From JBGASG01 sp046328035 (GTDB lineage: Bacteria; Cyanobacteriota; Vampirovibrionia; Obscuribacterales; Obscuribacteraceae), in the NCBI GenBank assembly GCA_046328035.1, contig JAXLXI010000024.1, forward strand, positions 1 to 64,000: a DNA stretch of 64,000 nucleotides, read 5' to 3'. The notes under the pieces were generated by a model. It worked only from the letters and a program-made list of their open reading frames with translations. It had not been told where the DNA came from and searched no databases. Below, one piece after another: positions 16,176-24,308 of the stretch. The position numbers and the translations under genes were made by a program. Within the stretch, counting starts at the first letter, position 1, and the number at the start of each line of letters is the position of its first letter.

Positions 16176-16577
16176 CTACTCTTCTACTTCACCGTAGAAC
16201 GTAACCTGATAGTTGTGCACTTTGAAGTTCTTGCCGAGATGCTGCGTCAATTCGGGCACCATCTCTTTTGGAACATCCAGAATTCGCCCCGTTTTCACAT
16301 CTATAAAATGATGGTGCTCGGTAAGGTTGGCGTCGTAGCGAGCCGCCGCCGGATCTGTGTACATCTCGCGCACGACGCCCGCTTTTACGAGCGCGTTGAG
16401 CGTGTTGTAAACGGTGGCCCGCGAAAGAGCGACCGGCAGTGAGTTTTCTACAGCCAGAAACACCTCTTCCGCTGTCGGATGGCTTTCTGTCTCTAACACG
16501 AACTGGGTGATCACCACACGTTGCGGTGTGGGTTTGAGTCCCTTACTGTCGAGTAACTGCTCTGCCAGACTTTTCAC
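16176..16577 (-). CDS. Fur/PerR-family metal-dependent repressor, likely PerR-like
   Basis: A 133-aa transcription factor. The N-terminal winged helix is clear (KPTPQRVVITQFVLETESHPTAEEV, then LSRATVYNTLNALVKAGVVRE), followed by the metal-binding HHHFIDVKTG signature. The C-terminal structural zinc CxxC pairs present in many Fur and PerR proteins are missing, as in several cyanobacterial and epsilonproteobacterial-type members. The neighbouring rubrerythrin makes a peroxide-sensing PerR role more likely than iron homeostasis. A perfect palindrome, TTAGAAT-AC-ATTCTAA, lies 26 bp upstream of the start codon and suggests autoregulation. Confidence 0.88.
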   Translation of the reverse strand: MKSLAEQLLDSKGLKPTPQRVVITQFVLETESHPTAEEVFLAVENSLPVALSRATVYNTLNALVKAGVVREMYTDPAAARYDANLTEHHHFIDVKTGRILDVPKEMVPELTQHLGKNFKVHNYQVTFYGEVEE

Positions 16578-16603
16578 GGGTCAACCTTAGAATTCCTATG
16601 CAC

Positions 16604-16619
16604 TTAGAATACATTCTAA
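16604..16619. promoter_or_regulatory. Fur/PerR-type palindromic operator
   Basis: TTAGAAT (16604-16610) and ATTCTAA (16613-16619) form a perfect 7-2-7 palindrome close to the PerR box consensus (TTATAATnATTATAA), upstream of the Fur-family gene. A second degenerate copy, TTAGAATTCCTA, adjoins at 16588-16599. Together they suggest cooperative autoregulation. Confidence 0.65.
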
Positions 16620-16700
16620 ACGGCGAGTCTGTCAAGCGACTGCGTACTGGTATTTCGCCCGGGTAAAGTCTTCCGACCAGGCGAAACTTCGTGCGGAATT

Positions 16701-16744
16701 GTGCGTAATAGCGCACTGATATCTGGAAGCACAACTGTTATGGT
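16701..16744 (+). promoter_or_regulatory. Promoter module A: dyad plus sigma70-like promoter
   Basis: The dyad GTGCGTAATAGCGCAC occupies 16701-16716, abutting a -35-like CTGATA at 16716-16721. A -10-like TATGGT starts at 16739, 17 bases further on. The same arrangement recurs at 17685 and 21416. This copy drives the first partner gene (start 16850). Confidence 0.6.
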
Positions 16745-16849
16745 TCAACCAATCCCGCCCATCCTCGTCTGAACGCACCTTTGCGGTTCGGTTGGGCACC
16801 GTCGCCGATTTTTTCTCGCTCCTCTCCCTATAAGAAGGACGTTACTACC

Positions 16850-17668
16850 ATGGCTGATTTACACCACGAGCCGCCCAAGCCGACTAACCCCATCGACAAT
16901 CACGAACCGGCAATTGTCAGAGTGCTGGAGAACTTCGTTCATGATATTTTGGGCGGCGGCGGCAAGTCTATCTGGAACATTGCGCAGAATCTGGCTGATG
17001 ATGTGCATCTGCAGACCGTCAGATGTGGCGGACGAACCGGCGATGCCACCACTGTCGCCGCCGGTGCCGACACCGCAGGTGGAAACATAGTTGCAGGGCT
17101 AGCGTTGAGTGATCGTGGACCGATAAAGAATATCCAGTTTCCGAATGGCTGGCAGCAAACCGACTCCACGGCCGGCGGCGTCGGCAATCGCAGCGTCGAG
17201 ACATACGGACCAGCCGGCGATAACTCAGTGGGCATCAGTGTTTTCTACGGCGGTTTGCCGACTGCTGATGCAGGCGCCAAAGCCTTTACGCAACTCTTAA
17301 AAGATAAGCCTGCCACCAATGGTCCGCAAACGCTCACCGCCGATGAGATCAAGAGTGTCGCCGACGCGCTTGGGCGGCTGAACGTGGGCGACAACCAGTA
17401 CACTAATACCGGCAGATATCGCCCGCCCGTCTTCCACATCGACAGCGCGCGCACCGTTCAGGTGAATGGGCGCACAGTGCTTTCGGTGGAGGGAGCCTTC
17501 GTCGACATGAACGGCAAGCCGGTAAAAGGATTCAACGGCGTTTTCGCCGATACAGACGGCACCGGAAAACGTATCCAGCAGGTCTATCTGCAAGGAGCTC
17601 CGGACAGGCTGTCGCAATACAAGAGACAGTTCGACCAGACGCTGTCATCTATAGAGTGGAAGCCCTAG
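16850..17668 (+). CDS. Partner-family protein 1 of the papain-like locus
   Basis: First of three homologous proteins (with 20661-21392 and 24309-25094), 272 aa. ATG 16850 follows AAGAAGGAC; the frame open to 16781 lacks support. No signal peptide or membrane helix is present. The conserved core begins at DRGPIKNIQFPNGW, continues with a GIxxFYGGLP-like segment, GPQTLTADEIKSVADALGR, GDNQYTNTGRYRPPVF, VNGRTVLSVEGAF and FADTDGTGKRIQQVY, and ends in SSIEWKP. The N-terminal 70 residues are specific to this member. I do not recognise the family. Its repeated association with the large protease-like genes suggests a functional partner such as an inhibitor, chaperone or immunity protein (inference). 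Confidence 0.8.
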   Translation: MADLHHEPPKPTNPIDNHEPAIVRVLENFVHDILGGGGKSIWNIAQNLADDVHLQTVRCGGRTGDATTVAAGADTAGGNIVAGLALSDRGPIKNIQFPNGWQQTDSTAGGVGNRSVETYGPAGDNSVGISVFYGGLPTADAGAKAFTQLLKDKPATNGPQTLTADEIKSVADALGRLNVGDNQYTNTGRYRPPVFHIDSARTVQVNGRTVLSVEGAFVDMNGKPVKGFNGVFADTDGTGKRIQQVYLQGAPDRLSQYKRQFDQTLSSIEWKP

Positions 17669-17684
17669 GGGCACAAGTGTAAGT

Positions 17685-17728
17685 GTGCGTAATAGCGCAC
17701 CGACAAATCCATTGTCCTTTGTTATCTT
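17685..17728 (+). promoter_or_regulatory. Promoter module B: dyad plus sigma70-like promoter
   Basis: GTGCGTAATAGCGCAC lies at 17685-17700. A -35-like CCGACA begins at 17700 and a -10-like TATCTT at 17723, leaving 17 bases between the hexamers. It starts 17 bp after the stop of partner 1 and precedes the first large YD/papain-like gene. Confidence 0.65.
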
Positions 17729-17787
17729 AAGCACATACCCGCCTAATAGTCCTCTCTTGCAACTTCGCGTTCATACCGAGTGCAAGA

Positions 17788-17836
17788 CCGTTCCGCATCC
17801 GTTCCCACCGTTCCGCATCCGTTCCCACCGTTCCCC
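17788..17836. repeat. 20-bp tandem repeat in the leader of the first large gene
   Basis: The unit CCGTTCCGCATCCGTTCCCA occurs twice in full (17788-17807 and 17808-17827), followed by a partial third copy to 17836. It lies in the leader between promoter module B and the ATG at 17910. It is absent from the otherwise similar leader of the second large gene. Confidence 0.75.
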
Positions 17837-17909
17837 AAACCACATTCGTGGTGTGGCACTTGTTGTGCGTTTCTCCGCCAGCAACAGCCGCTCTGCAAGG
17901 AGCTTTACT

Positions 17910-20600
17910 ATGTCTTCCGAAACAGCCGATGTCCGTGTGGCACAGCAACCGCAAGACCAGGATAACCAGGGCAACCAGCCGGCGGACAAGCCCGTCTTCA
18001 AACCCGGCAATCTGGACGGTACCGATGCAGACACAGCAAAGCTGAACATGCTCGACATGTACGAGCAGTTCGCCGCCAGCCACGACCCGGACGAAATCAA
18101 AGGACTGCGCCTGGCGGCGGTAGTGGTGGCAAGTTTCGCTGCCAAGGCTATCGATGCCGACGGCAAGGTGCCGGTGGCGACTTTAACAAATGATGGCTCC
18201 ATCAATTTCGATGCGCCCAACGAAGCCGTCACCAAACCCGGTGGCGATCCGACCGAACGCACTCGTCCGGACGATGATGACAGCGGTAACAACCCCGAAG
18301 GCAAGGTAATCAAAGACGATCAGGGCCGCGTAATCGAAGTCGATTACCCCAACGGCACATCGCGCAAATTTGGTTATGGCGAAGACGGCAAACTGAATTC
18401 GATCACGCAGCCGGACGGCAAGACGATCATTCTCAAGGACGGCAAATGGATTAACGTGCCGCCTCCAGAGCAGCAAGGCGGCGCCGGCGGAAGCGGTCAT
18501 CCTGGCAAAGGCGGTGGTGCCGGTGGTGGCGCGAAACCAGGACACGACGGCAGCAGCGACAATCAAGTGCGCCCGGACGGCGCCGACGGCAAGCCTATCC
18601 CGGATCAGAGCGACAAAATTCCGGATAGCGTCGGCAAGGGATTGGGCGACGTGTTCAATTCCATGAACAAGGGCGTCGACATCGTCGATCCGGTAGTTTC
18701 GGAAGACGGCACATTCACTTACCACACCCGCGACGGCAACGAAGTCAAAGTCTTCACCAACGGCACCTCCTGGATCCACGACGAGAAATCCGGTTCGTAC
18801 GTCAACAAAGATGCCGATGGACGGGTGGAAAGCATTGTTTCCCCGAATGCCGAAGTGCAACAGTTTCACTATAACGAAAAGGGAGAACTCGATACATATA
18901 CGCACAACGGCGAAAGCTTCTACCTGAAAGACGGTAAATGGCAAACCGCCGATGGCAAGCCGGCACCAATCTCAGAAATCAAAGTCGACGACAAAGGCGT
19001 CGTCACCTACAAAAATGACAAAGACGGTTCGATAGAAAAAAGACCGGACGGCACGCAAACAATTACTAATGCCAACGGCTCACATCAGGAACTCGATGCC
19101 AAAGGCAATGTCACTGAGTTCACCAGCGCCGATGGTCGCGTCAAGCGCACTTATGAATACGACGAAAACGGCAAGCTGAAGTCGGTCAGTGATAAGAACG
19201 GCAACAAGTTCACCGACAACGGCGACGGCACCTGGACCGACAAAGACGGCAACAAAGTTACTAACTTCAAAATCGAATCCGACGGACGCCTGCAGTACAC
19301 AGACAAAGACGGACACATCGTTGTCCAGAACACCGACGGCAACACCTCCACCACCACCAAGACCGAAGAGCAACTTATCAAGGATGCAGAATACCTGCAC
19401 CTGGCCATGTACCTGCCCGGTTTCCTCTCAGGTCCCGCCAGCAGCATCATCGATAAGCAACTGGGCGATTTGAGTCCGGCCGACCGCATCGCGCTTCAGC
19501 AGGTCTATGAGAAGAAGTATGGTTCCAAATTGACCGACGACCTGGTCAAGGAATTTGGTTGGGACAACGTCGGCAAGACGTTGGAAGGCATGGAAGCCGC
19601 CAATCTCATGGATCATGCCGCGCGCGACTTGCCGCCGGAAGAGCGCCAGGAGTTTCTGACCAACCTCAACACATTCCTCGACCGTGCCCACAAGTCGGGC
19701 ATGAGTTCGGAAGAAATCGCCAAGACACTGGCTGCCACCGATCGCCTGTTCACAGCTACCGACGGCAAAGTCGATGCGCACCTGCGCCACGTTCTGGCTC
19801 GCCAGATGATGGCGTTTGCCGCCAACCCGTCGAGTATCGATCAGGGTTCGCACCTCACCTGCAATATCACCGATGTCGAAAACATCACCTGGACCCGCAA
19901 CCCGTCGGTGGCTGCGCAGATGGTGGCAGACATGGCGCTGAACGGCGAATGGACCGCGCCCGATGGACACAAGGTGACGATTCCCCCGCAGAACTTTGTG
20001 CCGCAAGAAGGATCCTACGACAGCACCAACTCAAACGAGCGCCTCTTCGCCTCGCAAATCTTCCAGGCAACCGCGCTCACCGACTGGGGCAGCCGCCAGA
20101 AACCACCGATTTACTACATGCAAGGACAACCGGATGCGCAGAACAGCACCGGTGAATACTGGACCGACAAAGACGGCAACCTGATCATGGAAAAGGACAA
20201 GGACGGCAATGACGTTCCGAAAGGATTCCATGGGTGGGGAGACGACCAGATTGTTGAAGAACTGCGCCGCTTGAATGGCGACGACAGCCGCTACTTGGTG
20301 CACAAGGACGGCGGTGGCGGAGACAACATCACCACGTTCGAGAACGAAGAGCAATTCCGCCAGGCCCTCGAGAAAGCCAAAGCCGACGGCAAGATGCCGA
20401 TCATCCTTGTGGTGGCAGCCGGCGATCCGGTGTTCGGCGGCAGCGCGCAACCCGGAAAAGACGGTCATGGACTCAACCACGTGGTGGTCATCTCCGACTA
20501 CAATCCGGTCACCGGACAGGTGAGAGTGGACAACTCCTGGGGTGACGGCAACGATCAGTGGGTCAACCTCGGCAACCTCTATCAGGCAACCAGGCCGTAA
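17910..20600 (+). CDS. Large YD-repeat-like protein with papain-like C-terminal protease domain
   Basis: 896 aa from ATG 17910, set by AAGGAGC seven bases upstream. Residues 1-130 are acidic and low complexity. From about 131 come YD/Rhs-like units: DDQGRVIEVDYPNGTSRKFG, then a Gly/Pro-rich linker (190-240), then more units (DGRVESIVSPNAEVQQFHYN, YEYDENGKLKSVSDKNGN). Residues 490-640 are helical, with an annexin-like stretch (VYEKKYGSKLTDDLVKEFGW). The C-terminal domain carries a papain-family fingerprint: DQGSHLTC with Gln645 and Cys651 six residues apart, NHVVVISDY with His857, and VDNSWGD with Asn875. There is no signal peptide. It may be a polymorphic-toxin-like effector or a self-processing protein. 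It is probably cotranscribed with partner 2, 60 bp downstream. Confidence 0.88.
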   Translation: MSSETADVRVAQQPQDQDNQGNQPADKPVFKPGNLDGTDADTAKLNMLDMYEQFAASHDPDEIKGLRLAAVVVASFAAKAIDADGKVPVATLTNDGSINFDAPNEAVTKPGGDPTERTRPDDDDSGNNPEGKVIKDDQGRVIEVDYPNGTSRKFGYGEDGKLNSITQPDGKTIILKDGKWINVPPPEQQGGAGGSGHPGKGGGAGGGAKPGHDGSSDNQVRPDGADGKPIPDQSDKIPDSVGKGLGDVFNSMNKGVDIVDPVVSEDGTFTYHTRDGNEVKVFTNGTSWIHDEKSGSYVNKDADGRVESIVSPNAEVQQFHYNEKGELDTYTHNGESFYLKDGKWQTADGKPAPISEIKVDDKGVVTYKNDKDGSIEKRPDGTQTITNANGSHQELDAKGNVTEFTSADGRVKRTYEYDENGKLKSVSDKNGNKFTDNGDGTWTDKDGNKVTNFKIESDGRLQYTDKDGHIVVQNTDGNTSTTTKTEEQLIKDAEYLHLAMYLPGFLSGPASSIIDKQLGDLSPADRIALQQVYEKKYGSKLTDDLVKEFGWDNVGKTLEGMEAANLMDHAARDLPPEERQEFLTNLNTFLDRAHKSGMSSEEIAKTLAATDRLFTATDGKVDAHLRHVLARQMMAFAANPSSIDQGSHLTCNITDVENITWTRNPSVAAQMVADMALNGEWTAPDGHKVTIPPQNFVPQEGSYDSTNSNERLFASQIFQATALTDWGSRQKPPIYYMQGQPDAQNSTGEYWTDKDGNLIMEKDKDGNDVPKGFHGWGDDQIVEELRRLNGDDSRYLVHKDGGGGDNITTFENEEQFRQALEKAKADGKMPIILVVAAGDPVFGGSAQPGKDGHGLNHVVVISDYNPVTGQVRVDNSWGDGNDQWVNLGNLYQATRP

Positions 20601-20660
20601 GCTCCACTAGCACTTGCGACAACAGCGCCACCACTTTTAACTCGCCGAGAGGGCACCACG

Positions 20661-21392
20661 ATGGCAGGAACAGCAGATGCAGCCGAGAGAACTCCAGTAG
20701 AACATTTCACTGGACGCTTGCCTTCATCAATAACAGATCAAAACGATTCGGCCACTACCGAGATTGCGCAGAACACCTGGGCGCCCGGCACGGCCATCGA
20801 CGCGCTCAATGCAACGGGCAGCCACACGGGCGCCGACCGCGGACCGATTGCCGATATCACTTTGCCCGCCGGCTGGACGCAGAGCGAGCATTCATTCGGT
20901 GCGATCGGACAGAGCAGCAACGAAGTGTTCAGCCCTGCCGGCGATGCCACCACCAAGCTGGGTATTTTCTACGGCGGTCTGCCGGTGGGTGAGGATGCCG
21001 CGCGAGCGTTTCGTGACGTTCTCGGGAAGAAACCGGCAAACGACGGCGCGCAGCCGCTTTCTGCGGACGAGATTCGCGCGCTCTCTCAAGTGATGGGGCG
21101 GTACCAGGCCGGTGACAATCAATTCACTAATTCCGGTCAATATCGCGCGCCGGCATTTGACCTGCGCAACGCGATCACCATGCAAGTGAACGGACGTACT
21201 GTCGTGGCCGTGGAAGGCAGTTTCCGCGATGCGCGCGGCAATGCGATGCGCGACTTCGTCGGCATCTTTGCCGACAGCGACGGCACCGGACAGCGCGTGG
21301 AACAGGTCTTTATGTCCACGGCTCCCGGGCAAATGGCCAATCGCTCTAAGGACTTCATCGACACTATCGATAGTGTCGTCTGGAAAAAGTAG
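20661..21392 (+). CDS. Partner-family protein 2
   Basis: A 243-aa paralogue of 16850-17668 and 24309-25094. It starts at ATG 20661, after GAGAGGGCACCACG, 60 bp downstream of the first large gene and without a promoter module of its own, so the two are probably cotranscribed. The N-terminus differs from the other members (MAGTADAAERTPVEHFTGRL), but HFTGRLPSS resembles HYTGRLSHP in partner 3. The core is shared: DRGPIADITLPAGWTQSEHS, IFYGGLPVGEDAARAF, GRYQAGDNQFTNSGQYRAPA, VNGRTVVAVEGSF, FADSDGTGQRVEQVF and a C-terminal VVWKK. No export signal. Function unknown. Confidence 0.82.
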   Translation: MAGTADAAERTPVEHFTGRLPSSITDQNDSATTEIAQNTWAPGTAIDALNATGSHTGADRGPIADITLPAGWTQSEHSFGAIGQSSNEVFSPAGDATTKLGIFYGGLPVGEDAARAFRDVLGKKPANDGAQPLSADEIRALSQVMGRYQAGDNQFTNSGQYRAPAFDLRNAITMQVNGRTVVAVEGSFRDARGNAMRDFVGIFADSDGTGQRVEQVFMSTAPGQMANRSKDFIDTIDSVVWKK

Positions 21393-21415
21393 ACTGCATA
21401 GCGCTGCGGGCAGTT

Positions 21416-21459
21416 GTGCGTAATAGCGCACCGACAAAGGCGGCGCACTTTGCTATCTT
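21416..21459 (+). promoter_or_regulatory. Promoter module C: dyad plus sigma70-like promoter
   Basis: GTGCGTAATAGCGCAC lies at 21416-21431, with a -35-like CCGACA at 21431-21436 and a -10-like TATCTT at 21454-21459 (17 bases between). It starts 24 bp after the stop of partner 2. The stretch from the dyad through GACAAA is identical to module B, and the -10 context CTTTGYTATCTTAA is shared. Confidence 0.65.
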
Positions 21460-21656
21460 AATCGTACCCGACGTATTACCACCGATCTCTACGTAATCAA
21501 TCGAGCCAGCTTCCTCTGGAAGCGGCGACCATCCATCTGACCCCTTCCTCGTAAAACATCCACCACCACCTTACGTGGTGCGCAGTGTTCGCTGCGCGCG
21601 ATGCAACCTCGAATTGCCGCGCCGTCAACATCGCCTCGCAAGGAGCTTTCTTTACT

Positions 21657-24251
21657 ATGCCTCCAGAAACTACCGATACGCAAGCGCAAACGCAAAACAA
21701 CAACGCGGCGCCGACCTTCGATATTAAGGCACTGTACGATGACTTTGATGCTAAAAAGCAAACCTCCGGAGCGGCTGGCGGTGCTCTGCGATACGGCGCC
21801 AGCGCCGACACTTTGGAAGTGGTGGCACCGCCGCCTGGTCCGTTGTCCCACGCTGATGTGGACGCTGATGGGTCGATCACGTTTGATGGCAGGCAAAATG
21901 AGATAAACAACGACAGGAATAAAGACGATCAAGAGACGCTTCAGGAAAAGCTGAAAGAACTCTCTGACCGGCGTATGCAGCAGCAACAGCAGTCGGATGT
22001 TGGTCCGAACGGCAAGGTGACCAAAGATGACCAGGGTCGAGTAGTCGAAGTCGATTATCCGGATGGCACGTCCCGTAAGTTTGGTTATGGCGAAGACGGC
22101 AAACTCAATCGCATCGAGCAGCCTGATGGCACCGTGCTCGAACTGAAGGACGGCAAATGGCAGTACGCCAAGAGCGACAACAAGCCGATTCCCGGACCAC
22201 CGAAGCCCGGTGGCAAAATAGACAACGACGCCAAGCCGCATGGTGACGGCACCAACCATAACCCTGGCGATACCACTGATGGTGGTATTAAGATCCCGCC
22301 GGGCATATTCGGCAAGGTCGGTCCCGACATCATCAATCCGCAAGTCAACGCCGATGGCACCTTCACTTACCAGACCAGCGACGGACACGAATACAGTTAT
22401 TTCTCCAACGGCAACTCGCAAATTCACAGCTCCAAGGACGGTTCGCTGGTCAGTCTGGACAGTGAAGGACGCGTGGTCAGCGTTGTCACCGGACGGGGCG
22501 ACGCGAGTGCTTTCGGCTATGACGAGGACGGCAATCTAAACAGTTTCAACGACAACGGACATGCCTATTTCCTCAAAGACGGCAAATGGACCACAGCCGA
22601 TGGTCAGCCGGCTCCCATCACTGATGTATCCGTCAGCGATAAGGGTGTGATCTCCTACACAAATCCGGAAACCGGCGAACAAATCGAAAAGCGTCCCGAC
22701 CGCACTCAGGCTGTTACCAACGCCAACGGTTCGAAGAATGAGTTTAATGCCGATGGACAGATAACCAGTTATGTCAGCGCCGACGGACGCACCAAGCGCA
22801 GCTACGAATACGATGCCAACGGCGAGCTGAACAAGATTACCGAGAAAGGCAACACGTTCACGCGCGACGCTAACGGAGACTGGACCGACAAAGACGGCAA
22901 CAAGGTGACCAACGTTCAGCTCGACAAAGATGGACGGCTGCAGTACACCGACAAAGATGGACATATAGTCATCGAGAATACCGATGGCACCACTTCTGTG
23001 ACAGCGCGGACCGAAGAGCAGCTCCAGGAGATAATGAAAGCCATTCACGATGGCGACAAATTTCCTGACTGGGTGTCTGGCGGGTTCGGCGACAAGATTA
23101 ACGACGAACTTAGAAACATGAGCCCCGCCGACCGCGTCGCTCTGCAACAGATGTACGAGAAGGAGTATGGTTCGCGCCTGACCGATGATCTGGTCGAAAA
23201 GTTCGGCTGGGATCAAGTCGGCGAAGCCGTTCAAGGTCTGGAGGCCGCCCGCCTCATGGACGACGCCGCCCGCAATTTGCCGGAGAAAGAGCGCCAGGAG
23301 TTCCTCAACAACCTGAACACGTTCTTGCAGCGCGCCGATCAAGCCGGCATGAGCCCTGAAGAAGTGGCGCGCACATTGGGCGCCATTGATAAACTGCTCA
23401 CCGCCACCGACGGCAAAGTAGACGGCACCCTGCGCAAAGTGCTGGCCGAACAGATGATGGCATTCGCCGCCGATCCGTCGAGCATTGACCAGGGCTACCA
23501 CCTGACCTGCAACGTGACCGACGTGGAGGTCGTTACCTGGATGCGCAATCCGGCGGCTGCCGCCGAGATGGTGTCCGACATGGCGCTCACGGGCGAGTGG
23601 ACCTCTCCCGACGGGCACAAGGTGACCATTCCGCCGCAAAACTTCATTCCACAAGAAGGTTCGTACGACAGCACCAACTCCAATGAGCGCTTGTTCGCAT
23701 CGCAGATCTTCCAGGCGACGGCGATCAGTGACTGGGGCAGCCGGCAACACCCACCCAAGTACTACGCTCAATTGCAACCGGATGCGCAAAACTCGACCGG
23801 CGAATTCTGGACCGACGCCGACGGTAACCCGCTGCCCGATAAAGACAAGGACGGCAACCCGATTCCGATGGGTTTCCATGGCTGGGGCTGCGAAGCCATC
23901 GCCGAGGAAACTCAACGCCTCAACCCCGATCAATCTGCATTCTTCATTAACGGGAAGTACGGCGATCTCGGCGGCAAGGGCACCACATTCGAGAATGAGC
24001 AGGAGTTCCGTGAGCAACTGGAGAAGGCCAAGGCGGAAGGACGCATGCCGATCATCATATATGTAGCGGCTGGTGACCCCGTATTCGGTGGCAATTCGCT
24101 GCCCGGAACCAAGGGACACAACATGAATCACGTAGTTGTCATCGATGACTACAATCCGGTTACCGGACAGGTATTGATAGATAACACCTGGGGCGACGAC
24201 TCAGATCACTGGGTGAGCGTCAATGACATGTACCGTGCCACATACAACTAA
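21657..24251 (+). CDS. Second large YD-repeat-like protein with papain-like domain
   Basis: 864 aa from ATG 21657, preceded by the same AAGGAGCTTTC context as the first large gene. Its organisation is the same: a low-complexity start (MPPETTDTQAQTQNNN), YD-like units (DDQGRVVEVDYPDGTSRKFG, YEYDANGELNKITEKGN), a Pro/Gly linker, the helical region with MYEKEYGSRLTDDLVEKFGW, and the papain-like domain. The last has DQGYHLTC with Cys618, NHVVVIDDY with His825 and IDNTWGD with Asn843; NSWG is changed to NTWG. Identity with the first copy is very high over the C-terminal 300 residues and lower at the N-terminus, as expected after duplication and divergence. Partner 3 follows after 57 bp. Confidence 0.88.
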   Translation: MPPETTDTQAQTQNNNAAPTFDIKALYDDFDAKKQTSGAAGGALRYGASADTLEVVAPPPGPLSHADVDADGSITFDGRQNEINNDRNKDDQETLQEKLKELSDRRMQQQQQSDVGPNGKVTKDDQGRVVEVDYPDGTSRKFGYGEDGKLNRIEQPDGTVLELKDGKWQYAKSDNKPIPGPPKPGGKIDNDAKPHGDGTNHNPGDTTDGGIKIPPGIFGKVGPDIINPQVNADGTFTYQTSDGHEYSYFSNGNSQIHSSKDGSLVSLDSEGRVVSVVTGRGDASAFGYDEDGNLNSFNDNGHAYFLKDGKWTTADGQPAPITDVSVSDKGVISYTNPETGEQIEKRPDRTQAVTNANGSKNEFNADGQITSYVSADGRTKRSYEYDANGELNKITEKGNTFTRDANGDWTDKDGNKVTNVQLDKDGRLQYTDKDGHIVIENTDGTTSVTARTEEQLQEIMKAIHDGDKFPDWVSGGFGDKINDELRNMSPADRVALQQMYEKEYGSRLTDDLVEKFGWDQVGEAVQGLEAARLMDDAARNLPEKERQEFLNNLNTFLQRADQAGMSPEEVARTLGAIDKLLTATDGKVDGTLRKVLAEQMMAFAADPSSIDQGYHLTCNVTDVEVVTWMRNPAAAAEMVSDMALTGEWTSPDGHKVTIPPQNFIPQEGSYDSTNSNERLFASQIFQATAISDWGSRQHPPKYYAQLQPDAQNSTGEFWTDADGNPLPDKDKDGNPIPMGFHGWGCEAIAEETQRLNPDQSAFFINGKYGDLGGKGTTFENEQEFREQLEKAKAEGRMPIIIYVAAGDPVFGGNSLPGTKGHNMNHVVVIDDYNPVTGQVLIDNTWGDDSDHWVSVNDMYRATYN

Positions 24252-24308
24252 GGCATTCAAGAAGCACTCAGTCGTCAGCTCAATCCATCAAAACAGGAAG
24301 GAATAACA

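Noticed and set aside
22536..24131. Long leftward open frame (531 codons) antisense to the second large gene
   Set aside because: It mirrors the codon bias of the forward gene, is rich in Arg, His and Val from complementary codons and has no recognisable motif or start signal. A similar antisense frame exists opposite the first large gene.
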